Below, piece after piece: positions 45,356 to 53,692 of a stretch of 64,000 nt of DNA. Origin of the DNA: Janthinobacterium saanense. Its GTDB lineage: Bacteria > Pseudomonadota > Gammaproteobacteria > Burkholderiales > Burkholderiaceae_D. Under the pieces are notes generated by a model. That model was not told the DNA's origin, did not search any database, and worked only from the letters and a program-made list of their open reading frames with translations. Numbering within the stretch: the first letter of the stretch is position 1; every line of letters begins with the position of its first letter. The translations under genes and the position numbers were made by a program. The stretch spans positions 266,988 to 330,987 of the forward strand of contig NZ_JACHCI010000005.1 in NCBI RefSeq assembly GCF_014200675.1. The letters run 5' to 3'.

Positions 45356-45705
45356 GCTGCAGCTCCCGTTCCTGCGCCTGCTTCCATGCCCAGGCGATAG
45401 TTGCTGACATAGCTGAGCAACAGTGCCGTGGCGGCATCGTCCGTATCGGCCGGATCGTGCTTGCGGAACAAATGTGCCAGGCGCGTGCGGTAGCTTTCCT
45501 GCAACGCCGCCTGTTCTTCCGGCGACAGGGGCGGCGCCTCGATGGACAGCATCTCGATGCCATGGCGCGGCATCAGCGATAGCATGTTTTCTGTCAAGAC
45601 CGCACCTTGCGGCAGTAACACTTGCCCCCGCGCATCGAGCAAGACATCCGATAAGATCATACCGGGGCGAACTTGCTCCAAAGGTAAAAGCTGATGCGTG
45701 GTCAT
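45352..45705 (-). CDS. Short partner of the HDOD protein (HD-GYP N-terminal-like)
   Basis: A 117-residue protein. LEQVRPGMILSDVLLDARGQ followed by VLLPQGAVLTENMLSLMPRHG is the segment that usually sits in front of HD-GYP or HDOD domains in longer proteins. Here it is a separate gene translationally coupled to the HDOD gene, as if a fusion had been split. The ATG at 45705 has AAGGAG upstream; the frame extends to 45762 without support. C-terminal residues are Ala/Gly-rich. Partner function is inferred. Confidence 0.78.
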   Translation of the reverse strand: MTTHQLLPLEQVRPGMILSDVLLDARGQVLLPQGAVLTENMLSLMPRHGIEMLSIEAPPLSPEEQAALQESYRTRLAHLFRKHDPADTDDAATALLLSYVSNYRLGMEAGAGTGAAA

Positions 45706-45914
45706 GATGACTCCTTTTGATGATTGCGGGATATTATCATTGCCACAGCGCAATGTCTCCATCCCGCATCAATGTCCCTCATACTTTTGTGGCTGTTGTA
45801 AATCTTGCCAATAAGCATCTCATAACGTACATTGCCATTATGCTGGCCTGCCGTTGACATCCCTGTCCGCGCGCTGCGAGCTGGTGGCAGTACACAGTCC
45901 GGGAGTGCTGGTCG

Positions 45915-47519
45915 ATGACAAGCAAGGCGATGATGGCGACGACGATGCGCACGCAGGTCAGGCTGACCTTGCTGTTTGTCGTCATCGTGACCCTGGTGCT
46001 CGGCATTTCCGGCAGCTATACCCAATATACACTCAGTCGTGACCTGGAGGCAGGTAGTGCGCGCCTGCGCACTGGCGTGCTGACGCGCCTGCAGACGAGC
46101 TTGCCTTCGGCCTTGTGGGATCTCGATAAATCCAAGGTCGACAGCATCGTCGCGGCCGAAATGCTGCCGCCCGAATTGATCGCCATCCGCGTGTATGACG
46201 CCTCCGTCGGCCTGTTTGCCGGAGAAATGCGCGATGCGGCCGGTGCGCTGCAACCCTTGCTCAGCGATCTGGCTATCGCTGGTATGCCGGTCGAAGCGCC
46301 GCTGGTATTTCGCGATGCAGGTGGCGATGGTAGTGGCGCCAGGCCCGTGATCGTGGGCAAGGTCATCGTCAATTTCAGCGGTGAACAGATCAACGCTGCC
46401 TTGCGCAGCGAAGTGCGGCGCAAGGTAATGGAAGTGTTGCTGCTCGATATCATTCTGGTGGCGGCGCTGTCGCTGAGCCTGCGCATCATCTTCCGCCCCT
46501 TGCGCCAGTTGCGCGACGGCTTGGTCGACCTGGCCACGCGCGGCAGCGATGACGTGGAAGAGTTGCCGGAAACGCGGCGCGATGAATTGGGCGACGTGAT
46601 CCGGGGCTTCAATGCGGTACAGCGCAAGCTCAAGTCCATCATCGAACGTATCCGCGAGGCAGAAGACGCGGCGCGCCGTTCGCAGCACGAAACGGCGCAG
46701 GCGATGGACGAATTGCGCCGCGCCCAGGAATCCCTGCTGCAGGCGGAGCGCCTGGCTTCGCTGGGCAGCCTGGTGGCCGGCGTCGCCCATGAAATCAATA
46801 CGCCGGTGGGCATCGCCCTGACCAGCGCCTCGGTCTTGAAGGAAGCGACAGATGACATCAGCGCGGCCGTCGCCGGCGGCGCCATCAAGAAAACGGACAT
46901 CATGCGCTACCTGGAAACGGCCAGTGAAAGTGCGCGCCTGATCATGAACAATGCCTACCGCGCCGCCCACCTGATCCACAGTTTCAAGCAGATCGCCGTC
47001 GACCAGGTCAGCGAGGCACGCCGCCTGTTCGAGTTGCGCGACTACATAGGCGAAGTGGTGGCCAGCCTGCAGCCGACCTTGAAAAAGACGCGCATCGCCA
47101 TCACGATTGATTGCCCACCAGAAATCATGTTCGACAGTTATCCCGGCGCGCTGGCGCAGGTGCTGACCAACCTGGTCTTGAACTGCGTCGAGCACGCGTT
47201 TGACGCCGACACGGCAGGCACCATCCATATCGGCGTGCGCTGCGACCAGGACTGGATCGACATGCAGGTGCGCGACAATGGCCGGGGCATTGCGCCAGAC
47301 CTGATCGACCGCGTCTTCGATCCCTTTGTCACCACGCGGCGAGGCCAGGGCGGCACGGGACTGGGATTGAATATCGTGTTCAACTTGATTGCCAAGCAAT
47401 TTGGCGGCACCATCACGGTACACAGCACCGTGGGCCAGGGCGCCACATTCCTGTTGCGCCTGCCCAGGGTGACGCCATTGCCTCCGGGCATGGATGGTCA
47501 GGCAGACGAAGGTGGATAA
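45915..47519 (+). CDS. Membrane sensor histidine kinase, orphan
   Basis: A 534-residue sensor kinase. TM1 is LTLLFVVIVTLVLGISGSYT, a periplasmic sensor of ~140 residues follows, then TM2 (VLLLDIILVAALSLSLRIIF) and HAMP (RPLRQLRDGLVDLATRG). A coiled coil leads to the phospho-His in LVAGVAHEINTPVGIALTSA (near residue 293). The HATPase has NLVLNCVEHAFD, DNGRGIAPDLIDRVFDPF and GGTGLGLNIVFN. No response regulator gene adjoins, so the partner is elsewhere. The ~210-base gap to the minus-strand HDOD pair holds divergent promoters. Several ATGs near the start are possible. Confidence 0.9.
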   Translation: MTSKAMMATTMRTQVRLTLLFVVIVTLVLGISGSYTQYTLSRDLEAGSARLRTGVLTRLQTSLPSALWDLDKSKVDSIVAAEMLPPELIAIRVYDASVGLFAGEMRDAAGALQPLLSDLAIAGMPVEAPLVFRDAGGDGSGARPVIVGKVIVNFSGEQINAALRSEVRRKVMEVLLLDIILVAALSLSLRIIFRPLRQLRDGLVDLATRGSDDVEELPETRRDELGDVIRGFNAVQRKLKSIIERIREAEDAARRSQHETAQAMDELRRAQESLLQAERLASLGSLVAGVAHEINTPVGIALTSASVLKEATDDISAAVAGGAIKKTDIMRYLETASESARLIMNNAYRAAHLIHSFKQIAVDQVSEARRLFELRDYIGEVVASLQPTLKKTRIAITIDCPPEIMFDSYPGALAQVLTNLVLNCVEHAFDADTAGTIHIGVRCDQDWIDMQVRDNGRGIAPDLIDRVFDPFVTTRRGQGGTGLGLNIVFNLIAKQFGGTITVHSTVGQGATFLLRLPRVTPLPPGMDGQADEGG

Positions 47520-47520
47520 A

Positions 47521-48072
47521 ATGACAATTCAGCAGGGTGGGCGCCAGGTGGCATTCTTGCGCGGCATTAATGTGGGCCGCGCCAAGCGCGTGGCCATGGC
47601 CGACCTGCGCAAGCTGCTGGGCGACCTGGGCATGACGCAGGTGAATACCGTGCTCAACAGTGGCAACGTGGTCTTCAATGCGGGCGCCGTGGCGCCGGTG
47701 GATGCCGCGACGCAAATCGAGGAAGCGCTGGTCTTGAAACTGGGCGTGGCGGCCAGGGTGACGGTGTTATCCCACGCGCAATTTGACGAGCTGATCGCCG
47801 AAAACACCCTGGCGCCGACCGCCGATGCCTCGCGTTTGCTGGCGCTGGTGATCAACAATCCGCTTGATGCCCAGCGCATCGCGCCCTTGTTGCAGCAGCA
47901 ATGGCATCCCGAAGCGTTGGCGGCTGGCAAATGGGCCGCCTATGCCTGGTGCCCGGATGGCGTGCTGGCCAGCAAGGTGATCGCGGCGCTGGGCTTGCTA
48001 CTGGGCGATGGTGTGACGTCGCGCAACTGGGCGACCATGAATAAATTACATGTTTTACTACAACAACCATAA
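47521..48072 (+). CDS. DUF1697 domain protein
   Basis: A 183-residue protein with the DUF1697 opening QVAFLRGINVGRAKRVAMAD, LGMTQVNTVLNSGNVVFNAG in the first half and SRNWATMNKLHVLL at the end. These cytosolic proteins have no established function. ATG 47521 lies one base after the kinase stop, so it is probably cotranscribed with it; the longer frame from 47494 overlaps the kinase. A 59-codon gene follows by 3 bases. Confidence 0.87.
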   Translation: MTIQQGGRQVAFLRGINVGRAKRVAMADLRKLLGDLGMTQVNTVLNSGNVVFNAGAVAPVDAATQIEEALVLKLGVAARVTVLSHAQFDELIAENTLAPTADASRLLALVINNPLDAQRIAPLLQQQWHPEALAAGKWAAYAWCPDGVLASKVIAALGLLLGDGVTSRNWATMNKLHVLLQQP

Positions 48073-48075
48073 AAA

Positions 48076-48255
48076 ATGAACTGGGATATCGTTAAAGGTG
48101 TATTGATCGTGCTGGTGGCCATCAGCGTGGTACTGACGGCCTTCGTGCTCATTTCCGCTTCCGGCCCCGACAAGGCGGCCTGCATCGCGCGCGCCCTCAA
48201 GTCGGATATTCCTGTGGGAAATATCGAACGGGTGTGCCGTCTGACCGAGAAATAA
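48076..48255 (+). CDS. Small single-TM membrane protein, 59 residues
   Basis: The frame starts ATG 48076, 3 bases after the DUF1697 stop, and ends TAA 48253-48255. The protein has a TM helix (VLIVLVAISVVLTAFVLISA) and a short tail with two cysteines (ACIARALKSDIPVG and ERVCRLTEK). Composition and codon use look genuine. The position, coupled to DUF1697, and the hairpin right after support expression. No homologue is recognised by eye. Confidence 0.68.
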   Translation: MNWDIVKGVLIVLVAISVVLTAFVLISASGPDKAACIARALKSDIPVGNIERVCRLTEK

Positions 48256-48261
48256 GAAACA

Positions 48262-48296
48262 CGGTGCGCCATGGCGTTACGCTGCCTGGCGCACCG
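48262..48296. terminator. Hairpin between convergent genes
   Basis: A 10-base perfect stem CGGTGCGCCA/TGGCGCACCG with a 15-base loop lies between the plus-strand small membrane protein and the minus-strand PEP-CTERM gene. It lacks a T run, so a stop function is inferred from position. Confidence 0.6.
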
Positions 48297-48298
48297 GT

Positions 48299-48676
48299 TC
48301 AGGCGTCGAATTTTTCCTGTTTTTCACCGTGCACGCTCAAGGCCAGCAAGCCCAGGCCAACCAGCAGCATCGCGTACATATTCGCTTCCGGGACGGCAGA
48401 GACGGGTGCGGCGAGCGGCTTGAGCGGCATCGCGGCCAGTGCGGGGCCGCCGATTGCGCCATGCCGTGCATGGGATGCGCGCCCCAGCGTGAATGATGTG
48501 GCCACCTTGCTATTGGCCAGCAGTCGCGCATAAGGCAAGTCGGGTGTCGCCCATACCAGATTGTTATCGAAATTAATGTTGTCGTCGATGATGACGGTAT
48601 CGCCCGCCGTCGTGGCGCCCCAGCTGCTGGCCGACAATGCCAGCAAGGCCATGCATGCCGACTGTGGCATTTTCAT
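48299..48676 (-). CDS. Small PEP-CTERM sorting-domain protein
   Basis: A 125-residue exported protein. It begins MKMPQSACMALLALSASSWG, a signal peptide, and ends with VPEANMYAMLLVGLGLLALS, a PEP-CTERM motif plus TM helix recognised by exosortase. The last residues (EKQEKFDA) are less Arg-rich than usual. The middle (DTVIIDDNINFDNNLVWATP) has no known domain. ATG 48676 has GGAGGG upstream; the longer frame lacks a signal peptide at its start. Exosortase genes are not in the window, but this implies the organism has them. Confidence 0.82.
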   Translation of the reverse strand: MKMPQSACMALLALSASSWGATTAGDTVIIDDNINFDNNLVWATPDLPYARLLANSKVATSFTLGRASHARHGAIGGPALAAMPLKPLAAPVSAVPEANMYAMLLVGLGLLALSVHGEKQEKFDA

Positions 48677-49018
48677 AGTATTGCCCTCCCATACTCTGGC
48701 CGGCATCGCGTTTCCCCATGCTTGCCAGCAATGCAAATCCATCGGATTGAGATGGATCAAGGTTTTTCTGCCCAGTCTTTATTACAGCACATGTCGTGCC
48801 ATTTTAACTATGGATGTTTTCAATTAATTACGAATATTTGTCATTTTGATAGTGTCTTTGCTATCGCAGACAAGCAGCACACATAGCTGTGCTATCGCGC
48901 CAAAAAACACTGTTGTTTTTCGTGTGTGCTGTCAGCAAGAAAACAATATATCGATTAGCATATTGTTCAAGCGATGTTTTCTTAGTGTATTAGCTAGCCA
49001 TGCCTGTGGGAGGGCGCG
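48677..49018. other. AT-rich divergent promoter region between the PEP-CTERM and ArsR genes
   Basis: 342 bases, AT-rich from about 48780. It contains the inverted repeat listed separately. No protein-coding frame is credible here. Confidence 0.5.
48942..48967. promoter_or_regulatory. Candidate operator of the BigR-like repressor
   Basis: A perfect inverted repeat of 8 bases, AACAATAT and ATATTGTT, with 10 bases between (26 in all). It lies about 50 bases upstream of the ArsR-type gene in an AT-rich promoter. ArsR/BigR proteins bind such AT-rich palindromes, often at their own promoter. Binding here is inferred. Confidence 0.6.
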
Positions 49019-49369
49019 ATGGAAACTGTAACAGCGCAGTTCAATCTCGACGTGATGCGCGCGTCCGCCTATAAAGCCAGTTCCTTGCTCAAAGCCATGG
49101 GCAATGCCGACCGGCTGATGCTGCTGTGCCAGTTGTCGCAAGGCGAGCATTGCGTCAGCGACCTGGAACAAAAAGTCGGCATCGTGCAGCCGACCTTGTC
49201 ACAGCAACTGGGCGTGCTGCGCGAGGAAATGCTGGTCGCCACGCGGCGCGATGGCAAGCAAATCTATTACCGTGTCGCCAGCCGCGAAGCGCTGGCCGTG
49301 CTGCAATTGCTGTATGCGCAATTTTGCGGACCCAAGCGCGCCTACGGCGACGCCGACGACCTCGACTAG
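49019..49369 (+). CDS. ArsR family repressor, BigR/SqrR-like persulfide sensor
   Basis: A 116-residue winged-helix repressor. It shows LLKAMGNADRLMLLCQLSQG, the recognition helix VQPTLSQQLGVLREEMLV and the wing RRDGKQIYYRV. Cys37 and Cys103 are 66 residues apart, the same spacing as the dithiol pair that senses persulfide in BigR (42/108) and SqrR (41/107). A third Cys at 45 is extra. Two YeeE/YedE permease halves follow directly, the usual BigR-regulated partners. Sulfide or polysulfide response is therefore likely. Confidence 0.88.
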   Translation: METVTAQFNLDVMRASAYKASSLLKAMGNADRLMLLCQLSQGEHCVSDLEQKVGIVQPTLSQQLGVLREEMLVATRRDGKQIYYRVASREALAVLQLLYAQFCGPKRAYGDADDLD

Positions 49370-49377
49370 ACTACCCC

Positions 49378-49815
49378 ATGCAGATAGACTGGCAACATTT
49401 CACGCCCTGGTCGTCGCTGGCCGGCGGCTTGCTGATCGGCCTGGCCGCCGCCGTGCTGATCCTGTTCAATGGCCGCATCGCCGGCATCAGCGGTATCGTG
49501 GGCGGCTTGTTGTCTCCGCGCAAAGGCGATTCGGGCTGGCGCATCGCCTTCCTGGCTGGCTTGCTCATCACTCCCTTGCTGTATCAATTACACCAAGCCT
49601 TGCCTGAGGTACATATCGAAGCCGGTACGCCGGCCCTGCTGATTGCCGGCTTGCTGGTCGGCCTGGGCGTGCGTTATGGCGCGGGTTGCACCAGCGGCCA
49701 CGGCGTGTGCGGCCTGTCGCGCTTGTCGCTCCGTTCGCTGCTAGCAACAATTTGCTTCATGGCCGCCGGCTTTTTCACCGTGTACTTATTGCGTCATGGA
49801 CTGGGCTGGACATGA
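49378..49815 (+). CDS. YeeE/YedE family sulfur transport protein, first half
   Basis: A 145-residue inner-membrane protein with about four TM helices. The motif [17 protein letters not shown] carries the conserved cysteines thought to pass thiosulfate or persulfide sulfur through YeeE-type channels. ATG 49378 starts 9 bases after the ArsR stop. The stop overlaps the next gene (ATGA at 49812), so the two halves are probably made together. A sulfur dioxygenase or rhodanese, common in such operons, is not present. Confidence 0.88.
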   Translation: MQIDWQHFTPWSSLAGGLLIGLAAAVLILFNGRIAGISGIVGGLLSPRKGDSGWRIAFLAGLLITPLLYQLHQALPEVHIEAGTPALLIAGLLVGLGVRYGAGCTSGHGVCGLSRLSLRSLLATICFMAAGFFTVYLLRHGLGWT

Positions 49816-50258
49816 TGCGGCTGTTTTTCTCCCTTGTGAGTGGTCTGTTGTTTGGCCTGGGCCTGATCGTTTCCGGCATGGGCAATCCCGCCAAGGTGCT
49901 GGGCTTTCTCGACCTGGCGGGCGCCTGGGACCCATCGCTGGCGCTGGTGATGGGCGGCGCGATTGTCGTCGCCATGCCCGCCTTCTGGCTGGCGCGCCGG
50001 CGCAAGCTGGCCATCCTCGGCGACGCCATGCAGTTACCCGGCAATCGCAAGCTGGACCGCCGCCTGCTGCTGGGCAGCCTGGTGTTTGGCGCAGGCTGGG
50101 GTAGCGCGGGTTTCTGCCCTGGCCCCGCGCTGGTGTCTTTGCTGGCGTGGCAAAGCAAGGCCTGGATTTTTGTCGCCGCCATGCTGGCCGGCATGGCGGT
50201 GTTTGCATGGCTGGAGCGCCGCAAGATGCAAGACAAACAGTCGTCTGCGGCGTCCTGA
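49812..50258 (+). CDS. YeeE/YedE family sulfur transport protein, second half (DUF6691-like)
   Basis: A 148-residue membrane protein with about four TM helices, beginning [20 protein letters not shown]. It has the motif GSAGFCPGPALVSLLAW, the second conserved Cys-containing element of the family. It overlaps the first half by 4 bases. Together they make a two-gene equivalent of the fused YeeE channel. Confidence 0.88.
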   Translation: MMRLFFSLVSGLLFGLGLIVSGMGNPAKVLGFLDLAGAWDPSLALVMGGAIVVAMPAFWLARRRKLAILGDAMQLPGNRKLDRRLLLGSLVFGAGWGSAGFCPGPALVSLLAWQSKAWIFVAAMLAGMAVFAWLERRKMQDKQSSAAS

Positions 50259-50312
50259 AACGGTACAATCTGCCGCATCGTACACAGCGTACATACCGAT
50301 GTGGAAAACTTC

Positions 50313-51155
50313 ATGATGAGATTGATAAAACAGCTCAGCGTCCTGTGCTGCGTGCTGGCCTTGAGCGCCTGTGGCGGCTTGCTGAAGAAGGGCGCGCCGA
50401 CGGTGCCCGTGGCCGATAGCGTACCCAATCCGCAAGTGCTGCTGCTGGGCGAAGTGGTGGACAATGTCCAGGGCCAGCGCTTGCGCCTGGCTGAATTGCA
50501 GCGCAGGGTCGCCGCTGGCTGGCGTCCCGTGATCGTGATGGAGCAGTTCGACCGCGATACGCAACACTTGCTGACGCGGGCCACGCGCGATTGCGCCGAT
50601 CCCGATTGCATCATCCGCGTGATGGAACAGCCGGGTTGGGACTGGGATCAATACCGTCCCGTGCTGGACCTGGCCATCAATTATCAGTTGACACTGGTGG
50701 CCGGCAATCTGTCGCGCGCCGATGCCTCGCGTACCGCGCGCGATGGCATGCAATGGTCGATGTCGCCCGCCATGGTGAAAACCTATCTGTCGGCGCCCGT
50801 GCCGGCCGACTTGCTGCAAGGGCAACGTAAACAAATCCAGGAGAGCCACTGCAATATGGTGTCGGACATGATGATCGACGGCATGATTCATACCCAGGTG
50901 GCGCGCGATATCTGGATGGCCAAGCTGATACGCGACCAGGCGCCACGCGAAGTAGTGTTGTTTGCTGGCAACGATCATGTGCGCAAGGATATCGGCGTGG
51001 CCCGCTGGCTGAAGCTTGCGGACCCGCAATTGAACGTGCGCAGCATCGCTTATGTGGAGCAAGGCAGCCAGGCTACGGCGGGTGAGTTTGACCTCACGCA
51101 AACCATGGCGCCCCAGTCGCGCAGGGACCCTTGCGCCAAGTTCAAAACCAAGTAA
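50313..51155 (+). CDS. ChaN-like lipoprotein lacking the usual haem-site histidines
   Basis: A 280-residue predicted lipoprotein; the signal ends LALSACGG with a lipobox Cys. The ChaN/EreA-like fold is suggested by VLLLGEVVDNVQGQ, RPVIVMEQFDRDTQHLL, VAGNLSRADASR and VLFAGNDHVRKDIGVARWL. In ChaN proteins the first motif is LLGExHDNxxHH; here the His positions read V, G and Q, so haem binding may be lost. ATG 50313 begins the signal peptide; GTG 50301 is an alternative. A terminator follows. It may be an outer-membrane-associated iron or haem accessory. Confidence 0.8.
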   Translation: MMRLIKQLSVLCCVLALSACGGLLKKGAPTVPVADSVPNPQVLLLGEVVDNVQGQRLRLAELQRRVAAGWRPVIVMEQFDRDTQHLLTRATRDCADPDCIIRVMEQPGWDWDQYRPVLDLAINYQLTLVAGNLSRADASRTARDGMQWSMSPAMVKTYLSAPVPADLLQGQRKQIQESHCNMVSDMMIDGMIHTQVARDIWMAKLIRDQAPREVVLFAGNDHVRKDIGVARWLKLADPQLNVRSIAYVEQGSQATAGEFDLTQTMAPQSRRDPCAKFKTK

Positions 51156-51194
51156 AAGCCACCCCTTTATTTCAGCTTGATTTTCACCTTAATT

Positions 51195-51228
51195 AACACC
51201 CTGCCGGCCAGTCCGGCCAGGGTGTTTT
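51195..51228 (+). terminator. Intrinsic terminator after the ChaN-like gene
   Basis: Stem arms AACACCCTG-CCGG and CCGGCCAGGGTGTT with a small bulge, followed by four T residues. It separates the ChaN-like gene from the TonB receptor. Confidence 0.82.
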
Positions 51229-51377
51229 ACTACGTAGTTTCCACATTCATTAACGTTGTTGCATGTCATTGGTGCGTCATATTGTCTAAATAGAATTCGC
51301 TCCAGCCGAGTTCGTGACCCTAGCACCGTTCACTTCGTGGCTTCCTCTTCATCCAAAAAAACTCATGAGAGAATTCC

Positions 51378-53615
51378 ATGCAACAGCGTTATCCATTGAA
51401 ACCGATTTGCTTCCTGGTCTTGCAGGCGCTGGCTTGCTACGCGCACGCCGCCGCTCCCGAAGGTGAGGGCGAGGCAGCTGCGGCGGCCGCTGCTGCGCCG
51501 GTACAAGTCGTCGAAGTGACGGGCCAGGGCCAGTCGCGCCAGGTGCAAAACATCACGCGCGCTGACTTGCAAAAAGCCATTCCAGGCACCAGCCCCTTGC
51601 TGACCCTGGAGAAATTGCCTGGCGTAAGCTTTCAATCGGCTGATCCGTTCGGCGCCTATGAATGGTCGACGCGCTTCAGCATCCGCGGTTTCAATCAGAA
51701 TCAGCTGGGATTCACCCTCGACGGCGTGCCGCTCGGCGACATGAGCTACGGCAATAACAACGGCTTGCACATCAGCCGCGCGATTTCTTCGGAAAACATC
51801 GGCCGCGTGGCCGTTTCGCAAGGCGCAGGCGCGCTCAGCACGGCATCGACCAGCAACCTGGGCGGCACCGTGCAGTTTTATACACTGGACCCATCCGATA
51901 CCATGGGCGTGACGGCCTCGCAAACCCTGGGCAGCGCCAGTACTTCGCGTACCTTTGTGCGCGTCGATAGCGGTTTGTTGTCGACCGGCACCAAGTTTTA
52001 CCTGAGCGGCACCCGCATGCGCGCCGACAAATGGAAGGGCGACGGCCCGCAAGACCAGGACCAGTTCAACAGCAAGATCGTGCACACTTTTGGCGACAAC
52101 AAGCTGAGCGCTTTCTACAATTACTCGAACCGCAGCGAAGTCGATTACCAGGATTTGTCGCTCGATATGGTCAAGCGCCTGGGCTACAAATGGGATAACT
52201 ACGCACCAGACTGGCAGCGCGCCGTGAATGCCGCCAAAGGCATTTATACGGGCGGCGTCAACAGCATGGATGACGCCTATTACCTGGGCCGTGGCTTGCG
52301 CAAGGATAACCTGGGCGGCTTGTCGCTGGACTTGCAACTGACCCCGGCCGCCGTGCTGAAAACCACGATTTACCACCATGACAACAAGGGCCAGGGCCAC
52401 TGGTACACGCCGTACACTCCATCGTCGGCCACCGTGCCGATTTCCATCCGCACCACCGAGTATTCGATCGGCCGCGATGGCGTGACCAGCGACCTGACCT
52501 GGGACCTGGCCAACCACACCATCAATGCCGGTTTCTGGGGCGAGCGCAGCCTGCACACCTTGACGCGTAATTTCTACGCCGTCACGGATGGCACGTACCA
52601 GGATCATTTCCTGTCGAACCCGACCTCGACCGGCTTCAAGCAAGACTTCACCACCACCACGCGCCAGTTCTACCTGCAAGACACGGTGTCCTTGCTGGAT
52701 GACAAGCTGAGCATCAACTTTGGCTTCAAGACGCCCAAAGTGGCGATCGACGCCGTCAGCCTGGTGGGCACGCGCGCCGCCGGCGACATCGTGGCGAAAA
52801 AGTCCTTCCTGCCGCAAGCAGGCATCACCTATCGCCTGAACCAGAACGATGAAATTTTTACTTCGTTCTCGAACAATATGCGCGCCTACCAGCCGGGCGT
52901 GAACGGTCCGTTTTCGCAAACCCAGCAAGCGTTTGATTTGAACGTGAGCCAGCTGAAACCGGAAACCTCGACCACCATCGACCTGGGCATGCGCTTCAAG
53001 CGTGACGCCGTGCAAGGTTCAATCGCCTTGTACTACGCCGACTTCAAGGACCGCCAGCTGGGTATCGCCACGTGCGCCGGCATCGTTGGTTGCCCTAGCA
53101 CCATCGCCAACGTGGGCAAGGTAGAAACCAGCGGCCTGGAAGCGCTGGCAGTCTGGAAACTGTCGCGTGAAGTGTCATGGTTCAACTCTTTCACCTACAA
53201 CAGCTCGAAATACAAATCGAACTACAGCGACAATGGCAATGTGGTTGCCGTCGCCGGCAAGGACGTGGTCGATGCACCGCGCGTGATGTTCAACACCGAA
53301 CTGACGTATGAAAACGCGACCTGGTTCACGCGCCTGGGCGGCAAGTTCACCGACAAGCGTTACTACACCTACACCAACGATGCTTCCGTGCCATCGTTCT
53401 GGACCTCGACCCTGTCGGCTGGCTACAAGTTCAAGAATGTGGGCGCCTTCAAGGATGTCTCGGTGCAATTGAATGTCAGCAATCTGTTTGACAAGCAATA
53501 CTTCAGCACCATCGGCACCAACGGCTTTGCCGCGTCCGATCCAAACGGCACCCTGGCCACCTTGCTGGCCGGTGCTCCACGCCAGGTTTTCCTGACGGTG
53601 AGCGGCAAGTTGTAA
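51378..53615 (+). CDS. TonB-dependent outer-membrane receptor
   Basis: A 745-residue receptor. The signal peptide ends at AHAAA, an Ala-rich linker and TonB-box-like VQVVEVTG follow. The plug domain spans ~residues 50-165 (LLTLEKLPGVSFQSADPFGA, RFSIRGFNQNQLGFTLDGVP, GAGALSTASTSNLGGTVQFY), then a 22-strand barrel to NLFDKQYFSTIG and VFLTVSGKL. The final residue is Leu rather than the usual Phe. Substrate is unknown; the downstream secreted metallohydrolase, separated by a terminator, may act on the same ligand. No TonB/ExbBD genes adjoin. Confidence 0.93.
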   Translation: MQQRYPLKPICFLVLQALACYAHAAAPEGEGEAAAAAAAAPVQVVEVTGQGQSRQVQNITRADLQKAIPGTSPLLTLEKLPGVSFQSADPFGAYEWSTRFSIRGFNQNQLGFTLDGVPLGDMSYGNNNGLHISRAISSENIGRVAVSQGAGALSTASTSNLGGTVQFYTLDPSDTMGVTASQTLGSASTSRTFVRVDSGLLSTGTKFYLSGTRMRADKWKGDGPQDQDQFNSKIVHTFGDNKLSAFYNYSNRSEVDYQDLSLDMVKRLGYKWDNYAPDWQRAVNAAKGIYTGGVNSMDDAYYLGRGLRKDNLGGLSLDLQLTPAAVLKTTIYHHDNKGQGHWYTPYTPSSATVPISIRTTEYSIGRDGVTSDLTWDLANHTINAGFWGERSLHTLTRNFYAVTDGTYQDHFLSNPTSTGFKQDFTTTTRQFYLQDTVSLLDDKLSINFGFKTPKVAIDAVSLVGTRAAGDIVAKKSFLPQAGITYRLNQNDEIFTSFSNNMRAYQPGVNGPFSQTQQAFDLNVSQLKPETSTTIDLGMRFKRDAVQGSIALYYADFKDRQLGIATCAGIVGCPSTIANVGKVETSGLEALAVWKLSREVSWFNSFTYNSSKYKSNYSDNGNVVAVAGKDVVDAPRVMFNTELTYENATWFTRLGGKFTDKRYYTYTNDASVPSFWTSTLSAGYKFKNVGAFKDVSVQLNVSNLFDKQYFSTIGTNGFAASDPNGTLATLLAGAPRQVFLTVSGKL

Positions 53616-53642
53616 TGGATGTTGTTGTAAATTAGTAGTACG

Positions 53643-53677
53643 GCGCGGCGGAGAGTGATTTCCGCCGCGCTTTTTTA
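53643..53677 (+). terminator. Intrinsic terminator after the TonB receptor gene
   Basis: A 10-base GC stem GCGCGGCGGA/TCCGCCGCGC with an 8-base loop and seven T residues. It lies 16 bases before the next start, so the hydrolase gene depends on read-through or its own promoter. Confidence 0.9.
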
Positions 53678-53692
53678 TTTGGAAAGAGATTC

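Noticed and set aside
51363..53015. 550-residue minus-strand frame opposite the TonB receptor
   Set aside because: Antisense shadow; the receptor has signal peptide, plug and barrel motifs.
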